Source of the DNA: Morganella psychrotolerans
Lineage (GTDB): Bacteria; Pseudomonadota; Gammaproteobacteria; Enterobacterales; Enterobacteriaceae
Reading direction: 5' to 3'
NCBI RefSeq assembly: GCF_001676055.1
Contig: NZ_LZEX01000043.1
Span: forward strand, 62,001-126,000
Length of the DNA stretch: 64,000 nt
Below the pieces are notes generated by a model. It was not told the DNA's origin, searched no databases, and saw only the letters and a program-made list of their open reading frames with translations. Shown here one piece after another: positions 8,814 through 19,705 of this stretch. How positions within the stretch are numbered: the stretch's first letter is position 1; every line of letters begins with the position of its first letter. The translations under genes were made by a program, and so were the position numbers.

Positions 8814-10124
8814 ATGGATTGGTATGTTATTGCCGCGCTCTTCGGCACCTTTGCATTTCTGTTGGTACTCAGTGTACCGGTTTCTTTTGCTATCGGTTTG
8901 TCATCTTTAGTCGCGATAGCGATGACTCTGCCGCTGGACGCGGCTATTACCGTTGTAGCGCAGCGCATGGCTGCAGGGGTGGATAACTTTTCTCTGCTGG
9001 CAATTCCGTTCTTTATCCTTGCGGGTAACATTATGAACCAGGGCGGTATTGCCGCGCGGTTAATTAATGTCGCGAAGGTGATTGGCGGGCGTTTACCGGG
9101 GTCGCTGCTGCATGTGAATATCATGGCAAACATGTTATTCGGTGCAATTTCAGGCTCAGCGGTTGCTTCTGCCGCCGCCGTCGGTGGCACTATGTCACCG
9201 ATGCAGAAGAAAGAGGGCTATGACCCGGAGCTGTCCGCTGCGGTAAATATTGCATCCTGCCCGTCAGGGTTGCTTATCCCGCCGAGTAATACACTGATTG
9301 TGTATTCCCTGGTATCAGGCGGAACTTCTATTGCCGCGCTGTTTCTGGCGGGATATATCCCCGGCATCCTGATGGGGCTGTCACTGATGATTGTCTCCGG
9401 GATCATTGCGAAGAAACGGGGATATCCGGTTGCACCGCGCCCGACCTGGAATGAGTTTTTAGTTACAGTCTGGAAAGCGGTTCCTTCCCTGATGCTGATT
9501 GTGGTTATTATGGGCGGGATTATCGCCGGTATTTTTACCGCCACAGAAGCCTCTGCGATAGCCGTTATCTACAGTTTTGTACTGGCGGTGATTATTTACC
9601 GTGAAGTCAGTTTCAGCCGTTTGCCGCAAATTATCCTGGAATCTGCCGTTACCACATCAATTGTTTTGTTATTGATTGGTGCATCTATGGGCATGTCCTG
9701 GGCAATGGCAAACGCTGACCTGCCGTATCTGATTGCTGACGGGTTAATGGCGATTTCAGATAATGCACTGACTATTCTGCTGGTGATTAACATCATCCTG
9801 CTGATTGTCGGGATCTTTATGGATATGACACCAGCGGTTCTGATTTTCACCCCGATTTTCCTGCCTGTTGCAATGGATCTGGGCATTGACCCGGTTCACT
9901 TCGGGATAATCATGACATTCAACCTGGCTATTGGTATCTGTACACCGCCGGTTGGTAGTGCATTGTTTGTCGGGTGCTCTGTGGGTGGCGTCAGTATTGA
10001 TAAGGTGCTGAAGCCATTGATCCCTATGTACGTGGCATTAATCGCAGCGCTGGCAGTTGTAACCTACTTCCCTCAGCTCAGCCTGTGGTTACCTGAGTTA
10101 GTTTTAAACTATTCACCATCATAA
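8814..10124 (+). CDS. TRAP transporter large membrane subunit (DctM family), 436 aa
   Basis: About 12 hydrophobic segments over 436 residues, the usual DctM length. Family stretches seen: AIPFFILAGNIMNQGG, FGAISGSAVASAAAVGG, GYDPELSAAVNIASCPSG, LLIPPSNTLIVYS, and GICTPPVGSALFVG. It forms the translocation channel with DctQ. The gene follows dctQ in the same transcript, and uxuA follows after 330 bp that carry two more UxuR-type operators, so the catabolic genes likely have their own promoter. Confidence 0.9.
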   Translation: MDWYVIAALFGTFAFLLVLSVPVSFAIGLSSLVAIAMTLPLDAAITVVAQRMAAGVDNFSLLAIPFFILAGNIMNQGGIAARLINVAKVIGGRLPGSLLHVNIMANMLFGAISGSAVASAAAVGGTMSPMQKKEGYDPELSAAVNIASCPSGLLIPPSNTLIVYSLVSGGTSIAALFLAGYIPGILMGLSLMIVSGIIAKKRGYPVAPRPTWNEFLVTVWKAVPSLMLIVVIMGGIIAGIFTATEASAIAVIYSFVLAVIIYREVSFSRLPQIILESAVTTSIVLLLIGASMGMSWAMANADLPYLIADGLMAISDNALTILLVINIILLIVGIFMDMTPAVLIFTPIFLPVAMDLGIDPVHFGIIMTFNLAIGICTPPVGSALFVGCSVGGVSIDKVLKPLIPMYVALIAALAVVTYFPQLSLWLPELVLNYSPS

Positions 10125-10281
10125 GTTGTTCTCCGGTGCTCATTTCTGTCTCAGGGATGTGCGCCGGATAATAATGCACCCGTCACCGGGTGACCAAAAC
10201 AATAAAACGGTATTTGTCATTTTTAGCTTGTCCTTAATATTTATTTTAAAACAAATAGTTATTGTTGTTTTTAAATGCGGT

Positions 10282-10295
10282 ATTGGTTGACCAAT
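10282..10295. promoter_or_regulatory. UxuR operator upstream of uxuA (distal)
   Basis: ATTGGTTGACCAAT carries the full TTGGTNNACCAA core. It lies 107 bp (centre to centre) from the proximal site, a spacing that would allow looping. Confidence 0.75.
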
Positions 10296-10388
10296 TTTGA
10301 TTTCAGACTTGACGTTTCTTTGTACGGATAGGAAGATACAGAGGATACGGCAGGATTTGACAGCAATATTCGCCACACCGGGGAAATA

Positions 10389-10402
10389 ATTGGTCAACCA
10401 AT
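10389..10402. promoter_or_regulatory. UxuR operator upstream of uxuA (proximal)
   Basis: ATTGGTCAACCAAT, about 52 bp before the uxuA start, carries the full operator core. Confidence 0.78.
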
Positions 10403-10454
10403 CAATATTATAACGAAATATGATGATATCTGCGGAGCATAAACGAGGTTTAGT

Positions 10455-11639
10455 ATGAAACAAACTTGGCGTTGGTACGGACCGGCTGATCCGGTTACTT
10501 TATCTGATATCCGTCAGGCGGGTGCTACCGGTATTGTGACCGCGCTGCACCATATTCCGAATGGTGACATCTGGACTGTTGAAGAGATTAAGACACGCAA
10601 AGCGCTGATTGAAGCGAACCATCTGGAATGGACGGTTGTGGAAAGCGTGCCTATCCATGAAGATATCAAAACACAAACCGGCGACTATGAAAAATGGATC
10701 GCAAACTATCAGCAGTCTCTGCGCAACCTCGCGGCCTGTGGTATTTATACCGTCTGTTATAACTTTATGCCTGTTCTCGACTGGACACGGACAGATCTTG
10801 AATATGAACTGCCGGACGGCTCCAAAGCCCTGCGCTTTGATCAGATTGAATTCGCGGTATTTGAAATTTACCTCTTACAGCGCGAAGGGGCAGAGCAAGA
10901 CTATACTGCCGCAGAACGGGCTCAGGCGAAAATCCGCTTTGAAACCATGCGGGACGATGAAAAACAAAAACTAATCAATAATATTATTGCCGGTCTTCCG
11001 GGTGCGGAAGAGGGCTATACACTTGAACAATTTCGCCAACACCTGGGGCGTTATACTGGTATCGATAAAGCAAAATTACGTGAACACTTTGCGTATTTCC
11101 TGAAAAAAATCATCCCGGTTGCCGAAGCGTCCGGTCTGAAAATGGCGGTGCATCCGGATGATCCTCCGCGTCCTATCCTGGGATTGCCACGCATTGTTTC
11201 CACGATTGAAGATATGCAGTGGATGGCAGATACCGTTAACAGTGACGCTAATGGTTATACCATGTGTACCGGCTCTTACGGCGTACGCGCTGACAATGAC
11301 CTGGTTAATATGATAGAGACGTTTGGTCCGCGGATTTACTTCCTTCACCTGCGTTCCACACTGCGTGAAGAGAACCCGAACACGTTCCACGAAGCCGCGC
11401 ATCTGTATGGTGATGTGGATATGTATAGTGTGATAAGCGCCGTTGCTGCCGAAGAGAACCGTCGCCGCGAAAATGGCGGGGAAGCACTTATTCCGATGCG
11501 TCCGGATCATGGTCACCAGATGCTGGATGACCTGAAAAAGAAAACCAATCCGGGATATTCGGCAATCGGTCGCCTGAAAGGGCTGGCGGAAATCCGTGGT
11601 CTGGAGATGGGCATTCACCGCGCATTTTATACAAAATAA
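10455..11639 (+). CDS. uxuA: Mannonate dehydratase, 394 aa
   Basis: Dehydrates D-mannonate to 2-keto-3-deoxygluconate in the cytoplasm; Fe2+/Mn2+ enzyme. The length equals that of E. coli UxuA (394 aa). Recognised by [73 protein letters not shown], and the C-terminal [11 protein letters not shown] with metal-ligand His residues. First gene of uxuA-uxuB-uxaC-kdgK-eda, preceded by two UxuR operators. Confidence 0.95.
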   Translation: MKQTWRWYGPADPVTLSDIRQAGATGIVTALHHIPNGDIWTVEEIKTRKALIEANHLEWTVVESVPIHEDIKTQTGDYEKWIANYQQSLRNLAACGIYTVCYNFMPVLDWTRTDLEYELPDGSKALRFDQIEFAVFEIYLLQREGAEQDYTAAERAQAKIRFETMRDDEKQKLINNIIAGLPGAEEGYTLEQFRQHLGRYTGIDKAKLREHFAYFLKKIIPVAEASGLKMAVHPDDPPRPILGLPRIVSTIEDMQWMADTVNSDANGYTMCTGSYGVRADNDLVNMIETFGPRIYFLHLRSTLREENPNTFHEAAHLYGDVDMYSVISAVAAEENRRRENGGEALIPMRPDHGHQMLDDLKKKTNPGYSAIGRLKGLAEIRGLEMGIHRAFYTK

Positions 11640-11707
11640 TTTTACCCTGTCTTTTGTTCCGGCAGGTCGTGAGACACTCTCTGCGGCCTGCTCTCCGGGA
11701 GCCTGTA

Positions 11708-13174
11708 ATGGAAAAAAATCTTGTCACCGCCGTTATCACCGCCAAGCGTCCGGCCTGGACGACTGACCGCCTTACCACCCGTATTGTTCATCTCGGCTGC
11801 GGCGCATTTCACCGCGCACACCAGGCGCTGTACACGCATCACGTATTAGAAAAAACAGACAGCGACTGGGGATATTGCGAAGTCAATCTGATGTCTGCTG
11901 CGGATGCTGCATTGATTGAAGGCTTACAGTCACAGTCCATGTTGTACACCGTGGCAGAAAAAGGTGCGGAAAAAACCGAACTGAAAATCATCGGGTCAAT
12001 GAAAGAGGCCATGCACCCGTTGATTGATGGTATTGATGCTGTCATTGAGAAAATGGCGTCACCGGATGTCAGCATTGTTTCACTGACGGTGACAGAAAAA
12101 GGCTATTGCACTGACCCCGCAACCGGCAAACTCGATCCTGATAATGCACTGATTAAACAGGATTTAGCCACACCGGACACCCCGAAATCAGCAATCGGCT
12201 ATATCACTGCGGCACTTAAGCGCCGTTTTGCACGCGGGCTGCCGCCGTTTACGGTGCTCTCCTGTGATAATGTCCGTGAAAATGGTCATGTTGCCCGTGA
12301 AGCGGTGCTCGGACTGGCGCGGTTGCAGGATGCGGCGCTGGCTGCGCGGATTGAAACCGATGTTACTTTCCCGTGCACTATGGTTGACCGTATTGTTCCG
12401 GCTGCCACACCGGAAACACTGGCTGAAATCGCACAACTGCTGGGCACAGAAGATAACTGTGCTATCGCCTGTGAGCCGTTCCGTCAGTGGGTAATTGAAG
12501 ATAATTTTGTTAACGGCCGCCCTGAATGGGATTGCGCGGGTGCGCAGTTTGTACAGGATGTGGTGCCGTTTGAATTAATGAAGCTGCGTATGCTTAACGG
12601 CAGCCACTCATTCCTTGCGTACCTCGGTTACTTAGGCGGATATGCGCACATTTCCGATACCATGACCAACCCGGATTACCGCAAAGCTGCGCGGGCGCTG
12701 ATGCTTGATGAACAAGCGCCGACACTGATTATGCCGGAAGAAACTGATTTAGTTGCGTATGCGGATAATCTCATCGACCGGTTTACCAATCCGTCCCTGA
12801 AACACCAGACATGGCAGATTGCGATGGACGGCAGCCAGAAATTACCACAGCGCCTGCTGGATCCGGTCGCGTGGCATATTGCAAACGGCAGTGATTACCG
12901 CCGTCTGGCGCTGGGTGTGGCGGGCTGGATGCGTTATATCAGCGGCACTGATGAGCAGGGCAATCCGATTGATGTGCGCGACCCGCTGGCAGAAACCTTT
13001 GCGGCGATTTATGCAAAACACGGACTTTCTGTTGCGGTCGTGGATGAACTGCTGGCAATTGAGTCTGTTTTTGGTGAGACATTAGCGAAGCAGCAGGCGT
13101 TTGTTGATGCCGTAAAACGTGCCTATCAGCAGTTACTGGATGTCGGTGCCCGTCAGGCGGTTGCCGCACTGTAA
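11708..13174 (+). CDS. uxuB: Fructuronate reductase (mannonate oxidoreductase), 488 aa
   Basis: NAD-dependent polyol/mannitol dehydrogenase family; reduces D-fructuronate to D-mannonate. The nucleotide-binding segment [19 protein letters not shown] is near the N-terminus and the catalytic-domain motif [19 protein letters not shown] lies around residue 300. E. coli UxuB is 486 aa. Start placed at ATG 11708 (MEKNLVTAV), with GGGAG about 7 bp upstream. A longer in-frame opening from 11654 would begin inside the uxuA-uxuB gap and add 18 residues not typical of the family. Lies 68 bp after uxuA. Confidence 0.93.
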   Translation: MEKNLVTAVITAKRPAWTTDRLTTRIVHLGCGAFHRAHQALYTHHVLEKTDSDWGYCEVNLMSAADAALIEGLQSQSMLYTVAEKGAEKTELKIIGSMKEAMHPLIDGIDAVIEKMASPDVSIVSLTVTEKGYCTDPATGKLDPDNALIKQDLATPDTPKSAIGYITAALKRRFARGLPPFTVLSCDNVRENGHVAREAVLGLARLQDAALAARIETDVTFPCTMVDRIVPAATPETLAEIAQLLGTEDNCAIACEPFRQWVIEDNFVNGRPEWDCAGAQFVQDVVPFELMKLRMLNGSHSFLAYLGYLGGYAHISDTMTNPDYRKAARALMLDEQAPTLIMPEETDLVAYADNLIDRFTNPSLKHQTWQIAMDGSQKLPQRLLDPVAWHIANGSDYRRLALGVAGWMRYISGTDEQGNPIDVRDPLAETFAAIYAKHGLSVAVVDELLAIESVFGETLAKQQAFVDAVKRAYQQLLDVGARQAVAAL

Positions 13175-13185
13175 TCCCGGAGATC

Positions 13186-14610
13186 ATGATGAAACCATTT
13201 CTTTGCGACGATTTTTTATTACACAGTGAGATTGCCCGCCGTTTGTATCATGGCTATGCGGCAGACATGCCAATCTATGACTATCACTGTCATCTGAATC
13301 CGCGCGAAATCGCGGAAAACCGCCGGTTTGATAACCTAGGACAGATCTGGCTGGAAGGCGATCACTACAAATGGCGTGGTATGCGTTCCGCAGGGATCCC
13401 TGAGCGGCTGATCACCGGACGCGACAGCAGTGATTATGAAAAATATCAGGCATGGGCAAAAACCGTGCCGATGACATTGGGTAATCCGCTGTATCACTGG
13501 ACACATCTGGAATTACGCCGCCCGTTCGGGATCACCGGCAAACTGTTTGGTCCGCAAACGGCACAGAGTATCTGGGATGAAGCCAATGAAAAACTGGCGC
13601 AGCCTGAATTTTCCGCGCGCGGCATTATGCAGCAAATGAATGTGAAGATGGTGGGCACAACCGATGACCCTGCGGACTCACTGACTTATCACCATCAGAT
13701 TGCACAGGATAAGAGTTTTACTATTGAAGTGCGCCCGAGCTGGCGCCCGGATCGTGCATTTAAAATCGAGCTGGACGGCTTTACGGATTATATGGTGAAA
13801 CTGGGGCAGAGCGCCGATGTGGATATCTCCCGGTTCAGCGATTTACTGACCGCACTTGAGCGCCGCCTCGATCACTTTGAGCAGCACGGCTGCGTGGCAT
13901 CCGATCACGGTATCGAAATTCTGCGCTATGCGCCGGTACCTGATGAATCTGTGCTCGACAATATTTTGCAAAAACGTCTCAGCGGGGAGATCCCGGATGA
14001 AACGGCAACAGCGCAGTTTGCAACAGCGGTGCTGGTCTGGCTCGGTAAACAGTATGCAAAACGCAACTGGGTCATGCAGTTACATATTGGTGCGCTGCGT
14101 AATAATAATACGCGCATGTTTAATCTGCTTGGTGCAGATTGTGGTTTTGATTCTATTGGTGATGCGCCGGTGGCCTATCCGCTCTCGCGTCTGCTTGATG
14201 AGATGGATAAAACTGATGAACTGCCGCGCACTATTCTTTATTGCCTGAATCCGCGTGACAATGAAGTGCTGGCGACCATGATCGGCAACTTCCAGGGCGG
14301 TGGTATCGCCGGGAAAATTCAGTTCGGCTCCGGCTGGTGGTTTAATGACCAGAAAGACGGTATGCAGCGTCAGTTAGAGCAATTATCACAACTCGGGCTG
14401 TTAAGTCAGTTTGTCGGTATGCTGACAGATTCGCGCAGTTTCCTGTCCTATACTCGTCATGAATACTTCCGCCGCATTCTGTGTAATATGCTGGGTAATC
14501 TGGCGGTTAACGGCGAAATTCCGGCTGATGAAGATATGCTGGGACAGATGGTGCGTGATATCTGCTTTAATAATGCACAGGGTTATTTTTCAGCTGCGAA
14601 AGGTGAATAA
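13186..14610 (+). CDS. uxaC: Glucuronate (uronate) isomerase, 474 aa
   Basis: Amidohydrolase-superfamily isomerase converting glucuronate to fructuronate (and galacturonate to tagaturonate). Metal-site motif near residues 33-37 (YDYHCHLNP), then [28 protein letters not shown]-like [11 protein letters not shown], the [16 protein letters not shown] segment, and [19 protein letters not shown] near the end. E. coli UxaC is 470 aa. ATG 13186 or the next codon 13189 are both possible. No altronate genes (uxaA, uxaB) are in the window, so here it serves the glucuronate branch. In E. coli uxaC is not in the uxuAB operon. Confidence 0.94.
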   Translation: MMKPFLCDDFLLHSEIARRLYHGYAADMPIYDYHCHLNPREIAENRRFDNLGQIWLEGDHYKWRGMRSAGIPERLITGRDSSDYEKYQAWAKTVPMTLGNPLYHWTHLELRRPFGITGKLFGPQTAQSIWDEANEKLAQPEFSARGIMQQMNVKMVGTTDDPADSLTYHHQIAQDKSFTIEVRPSWRPDRAFKIELDGFTDYMVKLGQSADVDISRFSDLLTALERRLDHFEQHGCVASDHGIEILRYAPVPDESVLDNILQKRLSGEIPDETATAQFATAVLVWLGKQYAKRNWVMQLHIGALRNNNTRMFNLLGADCGFDSIGDAPVAYPLSRLLDEMDKTDELPRTILYCLNPRDNEVLATMIGNFQGGGIAGKIQFGSGWWFNDQKDGMQRQLEQLSQLGLLSQFVGMLTDSRSFLSYTRHEYFRRILCNMLGNLAVNGEIPADEDMLGQMVRDICFNNAQGYFSAAKGE

Positions 14611-15572
14611 TGACAGTCAAACGGATAGGCCTGATTGGTGAATGCATGATCGAACTGAACGGCGTGCCGTTCGGGGAGATGGTTCAGCGTTACGGTGGTG
14701 ATGCGCTTAACAGTGCGTTATATCTGGCACGCGCCGCCGGTGATAAAGTTGAGGTCAATTTTGTCTCAGCGATGGGCACCGATCCGCTCAGTAAAGGCAT
14801 GATCAGCCGCTGGCAGGCGGAAGGGATCAATACACAACTCGTGCTTATCGACTCAAACCATCAGCCGGGACTGTATCTTATCCAGCTCGATGAACAGGGC
14901 GAGCGGACATTCCTGTACTGGCGCAATGATTCAGCGGCGCGCTATCTTGTCCGCCACCCGCAGTATCCCGCGCTGCTTGCACAACTGGCACAAATGGATG
15001 CGGTGTATCTCAGCGGCATCAGCCTGGCGATTTTACCGCCGGAAGACCGGCTGCGGCTGCTGGATGATTTAAAAACACTGTCACAGCAGGGTAAAACAAT
15101 CCTGTTTGACAGTAATTACCGCCCGGCACTGTGGGCGGATGAAAACGAAACCCGTGCCTGTTATCAGGCAATGTATGCCCTGACCGATATGGCGCTGGTA
15201 ACAGATGATGACGAAGCACGTCTGTGGGGAGACCGCTCCCGTAATGCCACATTTGAGCGGCTCGCGGCAGCCGGTGTAAAACAGGCGATTATAAAAGCCG
15301 GGGCGCAGGGCTGTGATTACCGTGATCTGCGCACTGATGCGCCGGTGGTGAATATTGCCACCACACCGGTTGAGCAGGTGGTGGATACCACTTCTGCCGG
15401 TGATGCATTCAATGCCGGTTTTCTGGCGGGCTGGCTTACCGGGGCGGATATTGAAACGGCCGCGCGTATGGGACACCGGCTTGCCGGCGTGGTCATTCAG
15501 CACAAAGGCGCGATTATCCCGCAGGCGGCGACCCGCCCGGTCACTGATACTTTATTTACTCACTCTCTTTAA
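14610..15572 (+). CDS. kdgK: 2-keto-3-deoxygluconate kinase, 320 aa
   Basis: PfkB/ribokinase-family sugar kinase phosphorylating KDG to KDPG with ATP. Seen: IGLIGECMIELNG at the start, FGEMVQRYGGDALNSALYLAR (substrate glycine motif), and the C-terminal catalytic DTTSAGDAFNAGFLAGWL containing the general-base Asp. E. coli KdgK is 309 aa. The start codon overlaps the uxaC stop (TAATG), showing translational coupling. Confidence 0.94.
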   Translation: MTVKRIGLIGECMIELNGVPFGEMVQRYGGDALNSALYLARAAGDKVEVNFVSAMGTDPLSKGMISRWQAEGINTQLVLIDSNHQPGLYLIQLDEQGERTFLYWRNDSAARYLVRHPQYPALLAQLAQMDAVYLSGISLAILPPEDRLRLLDDLKTLSQQGKTILFDSNYRPALWADENETRACYQAMYALTDMALVTDDDEARLWGDRSRNATFERLAAAGVKQAIIKAGAQGCDYRDLRTDAPVVNIATTPVEQVVDTTSAGDAFNAGFLAGWLTGADIETAARMGHRLAGVVIQHKGAIIPQAATRPVTDTLFTHSL

Positions 15573-15590
15573 CGGGAAAAGCAGGAGAAT

Positions 15591-16229
15591 ATGATGTCCG
15601 AATTACAGGCAATGATAGCCCGTTTCCGTCAGCTGAAAATTGTACCGGTTATTGCGGTGGATAACGCCGAAGATATTATCCCGTTAGGTCAGGCACTGGC
15701 AGATAATGGTCTGCCGGTGGCAGAAATTACCTTCCGTACCGAGTGTGCGGCAGAAGCGATTAAACTGCTGCGCGAAGCACGTCCGGATATGCTGGTGGGT
15801 GCGGGTACAGTAATCAACCGCGAGCAGGTGCGTCAGGCAAAAGCTGCCGGAGCGCAGTTTGTTGTCTCTCCGGGACTGAACCCTAATACTGTGCAGGCGT
15901 GTCAGCAGATGGATATCCCGATTGTCCCGGGCATTAATAACCCGAGCGCGGTTGAGCAGGCGCTGGAGCTCGGCATTGATTTTGTGAAGTTCTTCCCGGC
16001 GGAGCCGTCAGGCGGCATTCCGATGATCAAAGCCATGCTGGCGCCGTATCACCAGTTACAGGTAATGCCTACCGGTGGTATCGGACTGAATAACATCCGC
16101 GACTATCTGGCTATCCCACAGATTGTCGCATGCGGTGGCTCCTGGATGGTGCCGGCTTCACTGATCAAAGCAAAAAACTGGGCGGAAATCGGCAGACTTG
16201 CCCGCGAAGCCAGTGAGTTTGTGAAGTAA
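15591..16229 (+). CDS. eda: KDPG aldolase (2-keto-3-deoxy-6-phosphogluconate aldolase), 212 aa
   Basis: Class I aldolase splitting KDPG to pyruvate and glyceraldehyde 3-phosphate. The Schiff-base lysine lies in DFVKFFPAEPSGG; other family blocks are VPVIAVDNAEDIIPLG, EITFRTECAAEAI, LVGAGTVINREQV and VMPTGGIGLNNI. E. coli Eda is 213 aa. Last gene of the operon, 18 bp after kdgK, and followed by a terminator. With eda present the operon carries glucuronate fully into central metabolism. Confidence 0.95.
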   Translation: MMSELQAMIARFRQLKIVPVIAVDNAEDIIPLGQALADNGLPVAEITFRTECAAEAIKLLREARPDMLVGAGTVINREQVRQAKAAGAQFVVSPGLNPNTVQACQQMDIPIVPGINNPSAVEQALELGIDFVKFFPAEPSGGIPMIKAMLAPYHQLQVMPTGGIGLNNIRDYLAIPQIVACGGSWMVPASLIKAKNWAEIGRLAREASEFVK

Positions 16230-16246
16230 TCGCCCTGTGTTATCCG

Positions 16247-16286
16247 GTGGCGGGAGTGTGTCTCCTGCCACTGTTCTTTCTTTTTT
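16247..16286 (+). terminator. Rho-independent terminator of the uxuA-eda operon
   Basis: GTGGCGGGAG, loop TGTGT, CTCCTGCCAC (one G-U pair), then TGTTCTTTCTTTTTT, 18 bp after the eda stop. Confidence 0.82.
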
Positions 16287-16490
16287 CCCTCTCCCCCGCC
16301 GACCGTTTTTTTCGATTTAGTCACTTCATTTTCAGTCTTATCAGCGGATTATCATAATGTGTTCAATATATTGATATTTCTAATATCTTATTGTTTTTAT
16401 TGATATTACGGAAGTATGACCGCTCGCAAAGATATTTTTTAACCACTTGATTATGATAAATCGTCGATATTCTTTCTAAATGGGACTGCC

Positions 16491-18314
16491 GTGTTGCATA
16501 AATACTGTCCGTTCAGCCTGCGGGACAAATTAATCCTGATGGCCATTATATTGGTGACTGTCCCGACATTAATTATCGGCTATTTTGTTGAAACTGAGGG
16601 GCGCGCTGCGCTGTTACAGGAAAAACGCAACAAACTTTACTCTGTGGCACGGTTGCTGGAGCAGTCACTGGATAAAGAGTATGAACTGGGCGTGTTGCTT
16701 CCCCGGGATAAGCGGCTGGCATTAATCAGTGAAAAATTGTATCCGGAAGCCGAAGTGATTACCGCGACATTCCCGGGCGTCGGTGCCGGGTATTACCACC
16801 GTGAGCTGGACGGTATTGTGACTTACTCCCCGCGCGCACTTTACGGCAACAAAATCGGCACCACGATCACTGACGAACACCCGGGAAAAAGGGTGCTGGC
16901 AACAGGAGAGCCGGAAATTGGCTGGGGAAGCCAGGTCCGCGGCAATATCATGAACGCTATGATCCCGATAAAGCGCGACGGAAAGGTTATCGGCTATGTG
17001 TGGGCGAATGAGCTGACTGATGATATTGACCGCCAGGCACTGGCGATGGATGTCAAAATCCTTTCGGTGATTTCACTCGGAATTGTTTTCAGTCTGCTGA
17101 TTATTGTCTGGTTTTCCCGTCATTTCAGCCGGGATATTAACGCGATTAAAAACGGACTGAGTGATCTTTCCCGTAATCTCAATACTCATCTGCCTATGAT
17201 GAAAGGTGAAATGGGTGAAATCAGTGACAGTGTGAATACATTAGCGCAGGCGCTGCGGGAAATGAAAACGCTGAATGAATTAATCATTGAGAGTGCAGCT
17301 GACGGGGTGATTGCCGTGGATATTAATGGTTGTGTGACGATGATAAACCCGGCGGCAGAGGGTATTACCGGCTATCTGCAGCGGGATATGTACGGCAAAT
17401 ATTATGGCGATATCTTTTCCGGGCGCGATTTTTCCAGCCCGGTGCTGGATACCCTCAACCAGGGAATTGAGCATGTCAGCCTGGAAATTGATTACCCGGC
17501 AAAAGATCGCATGATTCAGATTAACGTCAGTACCAGCCAGATCCGTAATGCGGCCGGGGAGCTTATCGGCGCGCTGGTGATATTTAAAGATCTCACTGCG
17601 CAAAAAGAAGTACAGCGGCGGATGCAGCAGGCAGAAAAACTCGCCACGCTGGGAGAGATGATGGCAGGTGTAGCGCATGAGGTCCGTAATCCTCTCACGG
17701 CGATCAGCGGGTTCGTGCAGATCCTCAAAGAATTGGAAAATAATCCGGATAAGCTGAGTTATATCGACATTGTTCTGAAAGAAGTGGATTCAATCGACCG
17801 TATTATCCGCCAGTTGCTGGATTTCTCCCGTCCGCAGACAGAAATATTCCGTCCGGTCAGTATAAACCGGTTGATTGAGGAAGCGCTGGTTCTGGTAAAG
17901 ACCAAAGGTGTCGAAGCGAGGGTCTCTTTCCATTATGAACCCGATGAAACGCTGCCGCTGATTGAAGCAAACAGTGAGCTGCTCAGACAGGTATTACTCA
18001 ATATTATTATTAATGCTGTCCAGTCTATTCCCGCGCGGGGTGAGATGTTTATTTCGACGCATTACAGTGAAGATAACCGGGTCATGGTGGTTATCCGTGA
18101 TAACGGATGCGGCATCAGACCGGAATTACAGAAAAAAATATTTGATCCGTTTTTTACCACAAAAGCATCCGGAACGGGGCTGGGACTGGCTATCAGTCAG
18201 CGGATTATTACAGGCCATGGCGGGGATATCTTTCTGAAAAGTCAGGAACATCATGGCACAACGTTCACAATAATGTTGCCGGTAACGCAGAGTAAGTACA
18301 ATGATAACAACTAA
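16491..18314 (+). CDS. atoS: Sensor histidine kinase AtoS, 607 aa
   Basis: Inner-membrane two-component kinase for acetoacetate/short-chain fatty acid use. Two membrane segments (about residues 14-34 and 185-207) flank a periplasmic sensor with PGVGAGYYHRELDGIVTYSP. Then HAMP, PAS (SAADGVIAVDINGCVTMINP), the H-box GVAHEVRNPLTAISGFVQIL and HATPase_C ([36 protein letters not shown]). Length and order match E. coli AtoS (608 aa). GTG at 16491 is the chosen start, with GGGA about 6 bp upstream. An ATG at 16480 is in another frame. Overlaps atoC by 14 bp. Confidence 0.93.
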   Translation: MLHKYCPFSLRDKLILMAIILVTVPTLIIGYFVETEGRAALLQEKRNKLYSVARLLEQSLDKEYELGVLLPRDKRLALISEKLYPEAEVITATFPGVGAGYYHRELDGIVTYSPRALYGNKIGTTITDEHPGKRVLATGEPEIGWGSQVRGNIMNAMIPIKRDGKVIGYVWANELTDDIDRQALAMDVKILSVISLGIVFSLLIIVWFSRHFSRDINAIKNGLSDLSRNLNTHLPMMKGEMGEISDSVNTLAQALREMKTLNELIIESAADGVIAVDINGCVTMINPAAEGITGYLQRDMYGKYYGDIFSGRDFSSPVLDTLNQGIEHVSLEIDYPAKDRMIQINVSTSQIRNAAGELIGALVIFKDLTAQKEVQRRMQQAEKLATLGEMMAGVAHEVRNPLTAISGFVQILKELENNPDKLSYIDIVLKEVDSIDRIIRQLLDFSRPQTEIFRPVSINRLIEEALVLVKTKGVEARVSFHYEPDETLPLIEANSELLRQVLLNIIINAVQSIPARGEMFISTHYSEDNRVMVVIRDNGCGIRPELQKKIFDPFFTTKASGTGLGLAISQRIITGHGGDIFLKSQEHHGTTFTIMLPVTQSKYNDNN

Positions 18315-19686
18315 ATCTTACCGTATTCTGATTGTTGATGATGAAAAAAACCTGAGTCAGATGCTACAGACGGCTTTCCGGATTGACGGGCACGACATCC
18401 TGACCGCCGCAGACGGCGAAGCTGCTGTGGCGTGTTTTAAACAAGAACAGCCTGATGTGGTGCTGATGGACATCCGTATGCCGAAACTCGATGGCATTGA
18501 GGCTCTCCAGCAAATGCGGGATATTAACTCAGCCATACCCGTTATCCTGATGACGGCTTATGCCGCGGTGGAAACCGCCGTCGAGGCGCTGCGCCTCGGC
18601 GCATTTGATTATGTGATAAAACCCTTTGATTTAACTGAGCTTAAACTACTTATCTCCCGCGCGCTGCAATTACAGGAGATGAAACAGGAAATTAACCTGT
18701 TGCACCGTGAGCTGAGTACCAGTTATCAATGGGGAAGAATGCTGACCCGCAACCCGAAAATGATGGAAATCTGCCGTGATATCGCCAAAGTGTCCCGCAG
18801 CCAGGCCAGTGTATTAATTACAGGGGAAAGCGGGACAGGCAAAGAAGTGGTGGCGCGGGCGATTCATTACAACAGTGAACGGGCAAACGGACCTTTTATT
18901 AAAGTAAACTGCGGGGCATTGCCCGGTTCATTGCTGGAAAGTGAATTGTTCGGTCATGAAAAAGGTGCATTTACCGGTGCTCAGGTTCAGCGGCAGGGGC
19001 TGTTTGAACGGGCAAGTGGCGGTACATTATTGCTTGATGAAGTTGGTGAGATGCCATCGGATTTGCAGGTAAAATTACTGCGGGTTGTGCAGGAAAAAGA
19101 ATTTGAGCGGGTCGGTGGCAGTAACACTATCCGGGTGGATCTCCGCATTGTCGCCGCGACAAACCGGGATATGGATGAACGCGTGCGGGAAGGGCATTTC
19201 CGGCGGGATCTTTTCTACCGTCTGAATGTTATCCATCTGAACTTACCTCCTCTGCGTGAGCGCCCGGAGGATATCAGCTTATTGGCTTCCCATTTCTTAC
19301 AGAAATTCAGTCAGGAGAATAACCGGGATATTATCGAACTGGCGCCGGAAACACTGGCTCTGCTGACGGGATATTCGTGGCCCGGGAATGTGCGGGAAAT
19401 TTCCAATGTAATTGAGCGGGCAGTTATTATGAGCACGGGCTTTGTGATTTTCCCGGAAGATCTGCCGGAGCAATTGTTGTCACAGGTGAGGGATCAGGAG
19501 ATACCGTTGCTGCCGGTCATGCAGGAGCAGGGATTGAATTTAAAAGAAAACATTAAAGCCTATGAAAAAGAGCTGATTATTTCTGCACTGGCAGAATATC
19601 AAAATAATAAGACACACACTGCATCTGCATTAGGTATCAGTCGACGGGCATTAATGTATAAATTACAAGAATACAGCATCGAATAA
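18301..19686 (+). CDS. atoC: Sigma-54-dependent response regulator AtoC, 461 aa
   Basis: Receiver domain (about 1-120) with the phosphoacceptor in VVLMDIRMPKLDG. Central AAA+ domain has Walker A GESGTGKE, the sigma-54 contact loop GAFTGA, Walker B GGTLLLDEVGEM and the Arg-finger region FRRDLFYRLNVI. A Fis-type helix-turn-helix lies at the C-terminus (NKTHTASALGISRRALMYKL). E. coli AtoC is 461 aa. Target sites are visible downstream at 19754-19790 before atoD, together with a sigma-54 promoter. Confidence 0.94.
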   Translation: MITTKSYRILIVDDEKNLSQMLQTAFRIDGHDILTAADGEAAVACFKQEQPDVVLMDIRMPKLDGIEALQQMRDINSAIPVILMTAYAAVETAVEALRLGAFDYVIKPFDLTELKLLISRALQLQEMKQEINLLHRELSTSYQWGRMLTRNPKMMEICRDIAKVSRSQASVLITGESGTGKEVVARAIHYNSERANGPFIKVNCGALPGSLLESELFGHEKGAFTGAQVQRQGLFERASGGTLLLDEVGEMPSDLQVKLLRVVQEKEFERVGGSNTIRVDLRIVAATNRDMDERVREGHFRRDLFYRLNVIHLNLPPLRERPEDISLLASHFLQKFSQENNRDIIELAPETLALLTGYSWPGNVREISNVIERAVIMSTGFVIFPEDLPEQLLSQVRDQEIPLLPVMQEQGLNLKENIKAYEKELIISALAEYQNNKTHTASALGISRRALMYKLQEYSIE

Positions 19687-19705
19687 TATATAATGTAATT
19701 GTAAA

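Noticed and set aside
8750-9886. Long minus-strand frames across dctM
   Set aside because: Shadows of a strongly conserved TRAP permease on the plus strand.
11076-11618. Minus-strand 180-codon frame opposite uxuA
   Set aside because: uxuA is full length and conserved throughout; the opposite frame has no start signals or recognisable domain.
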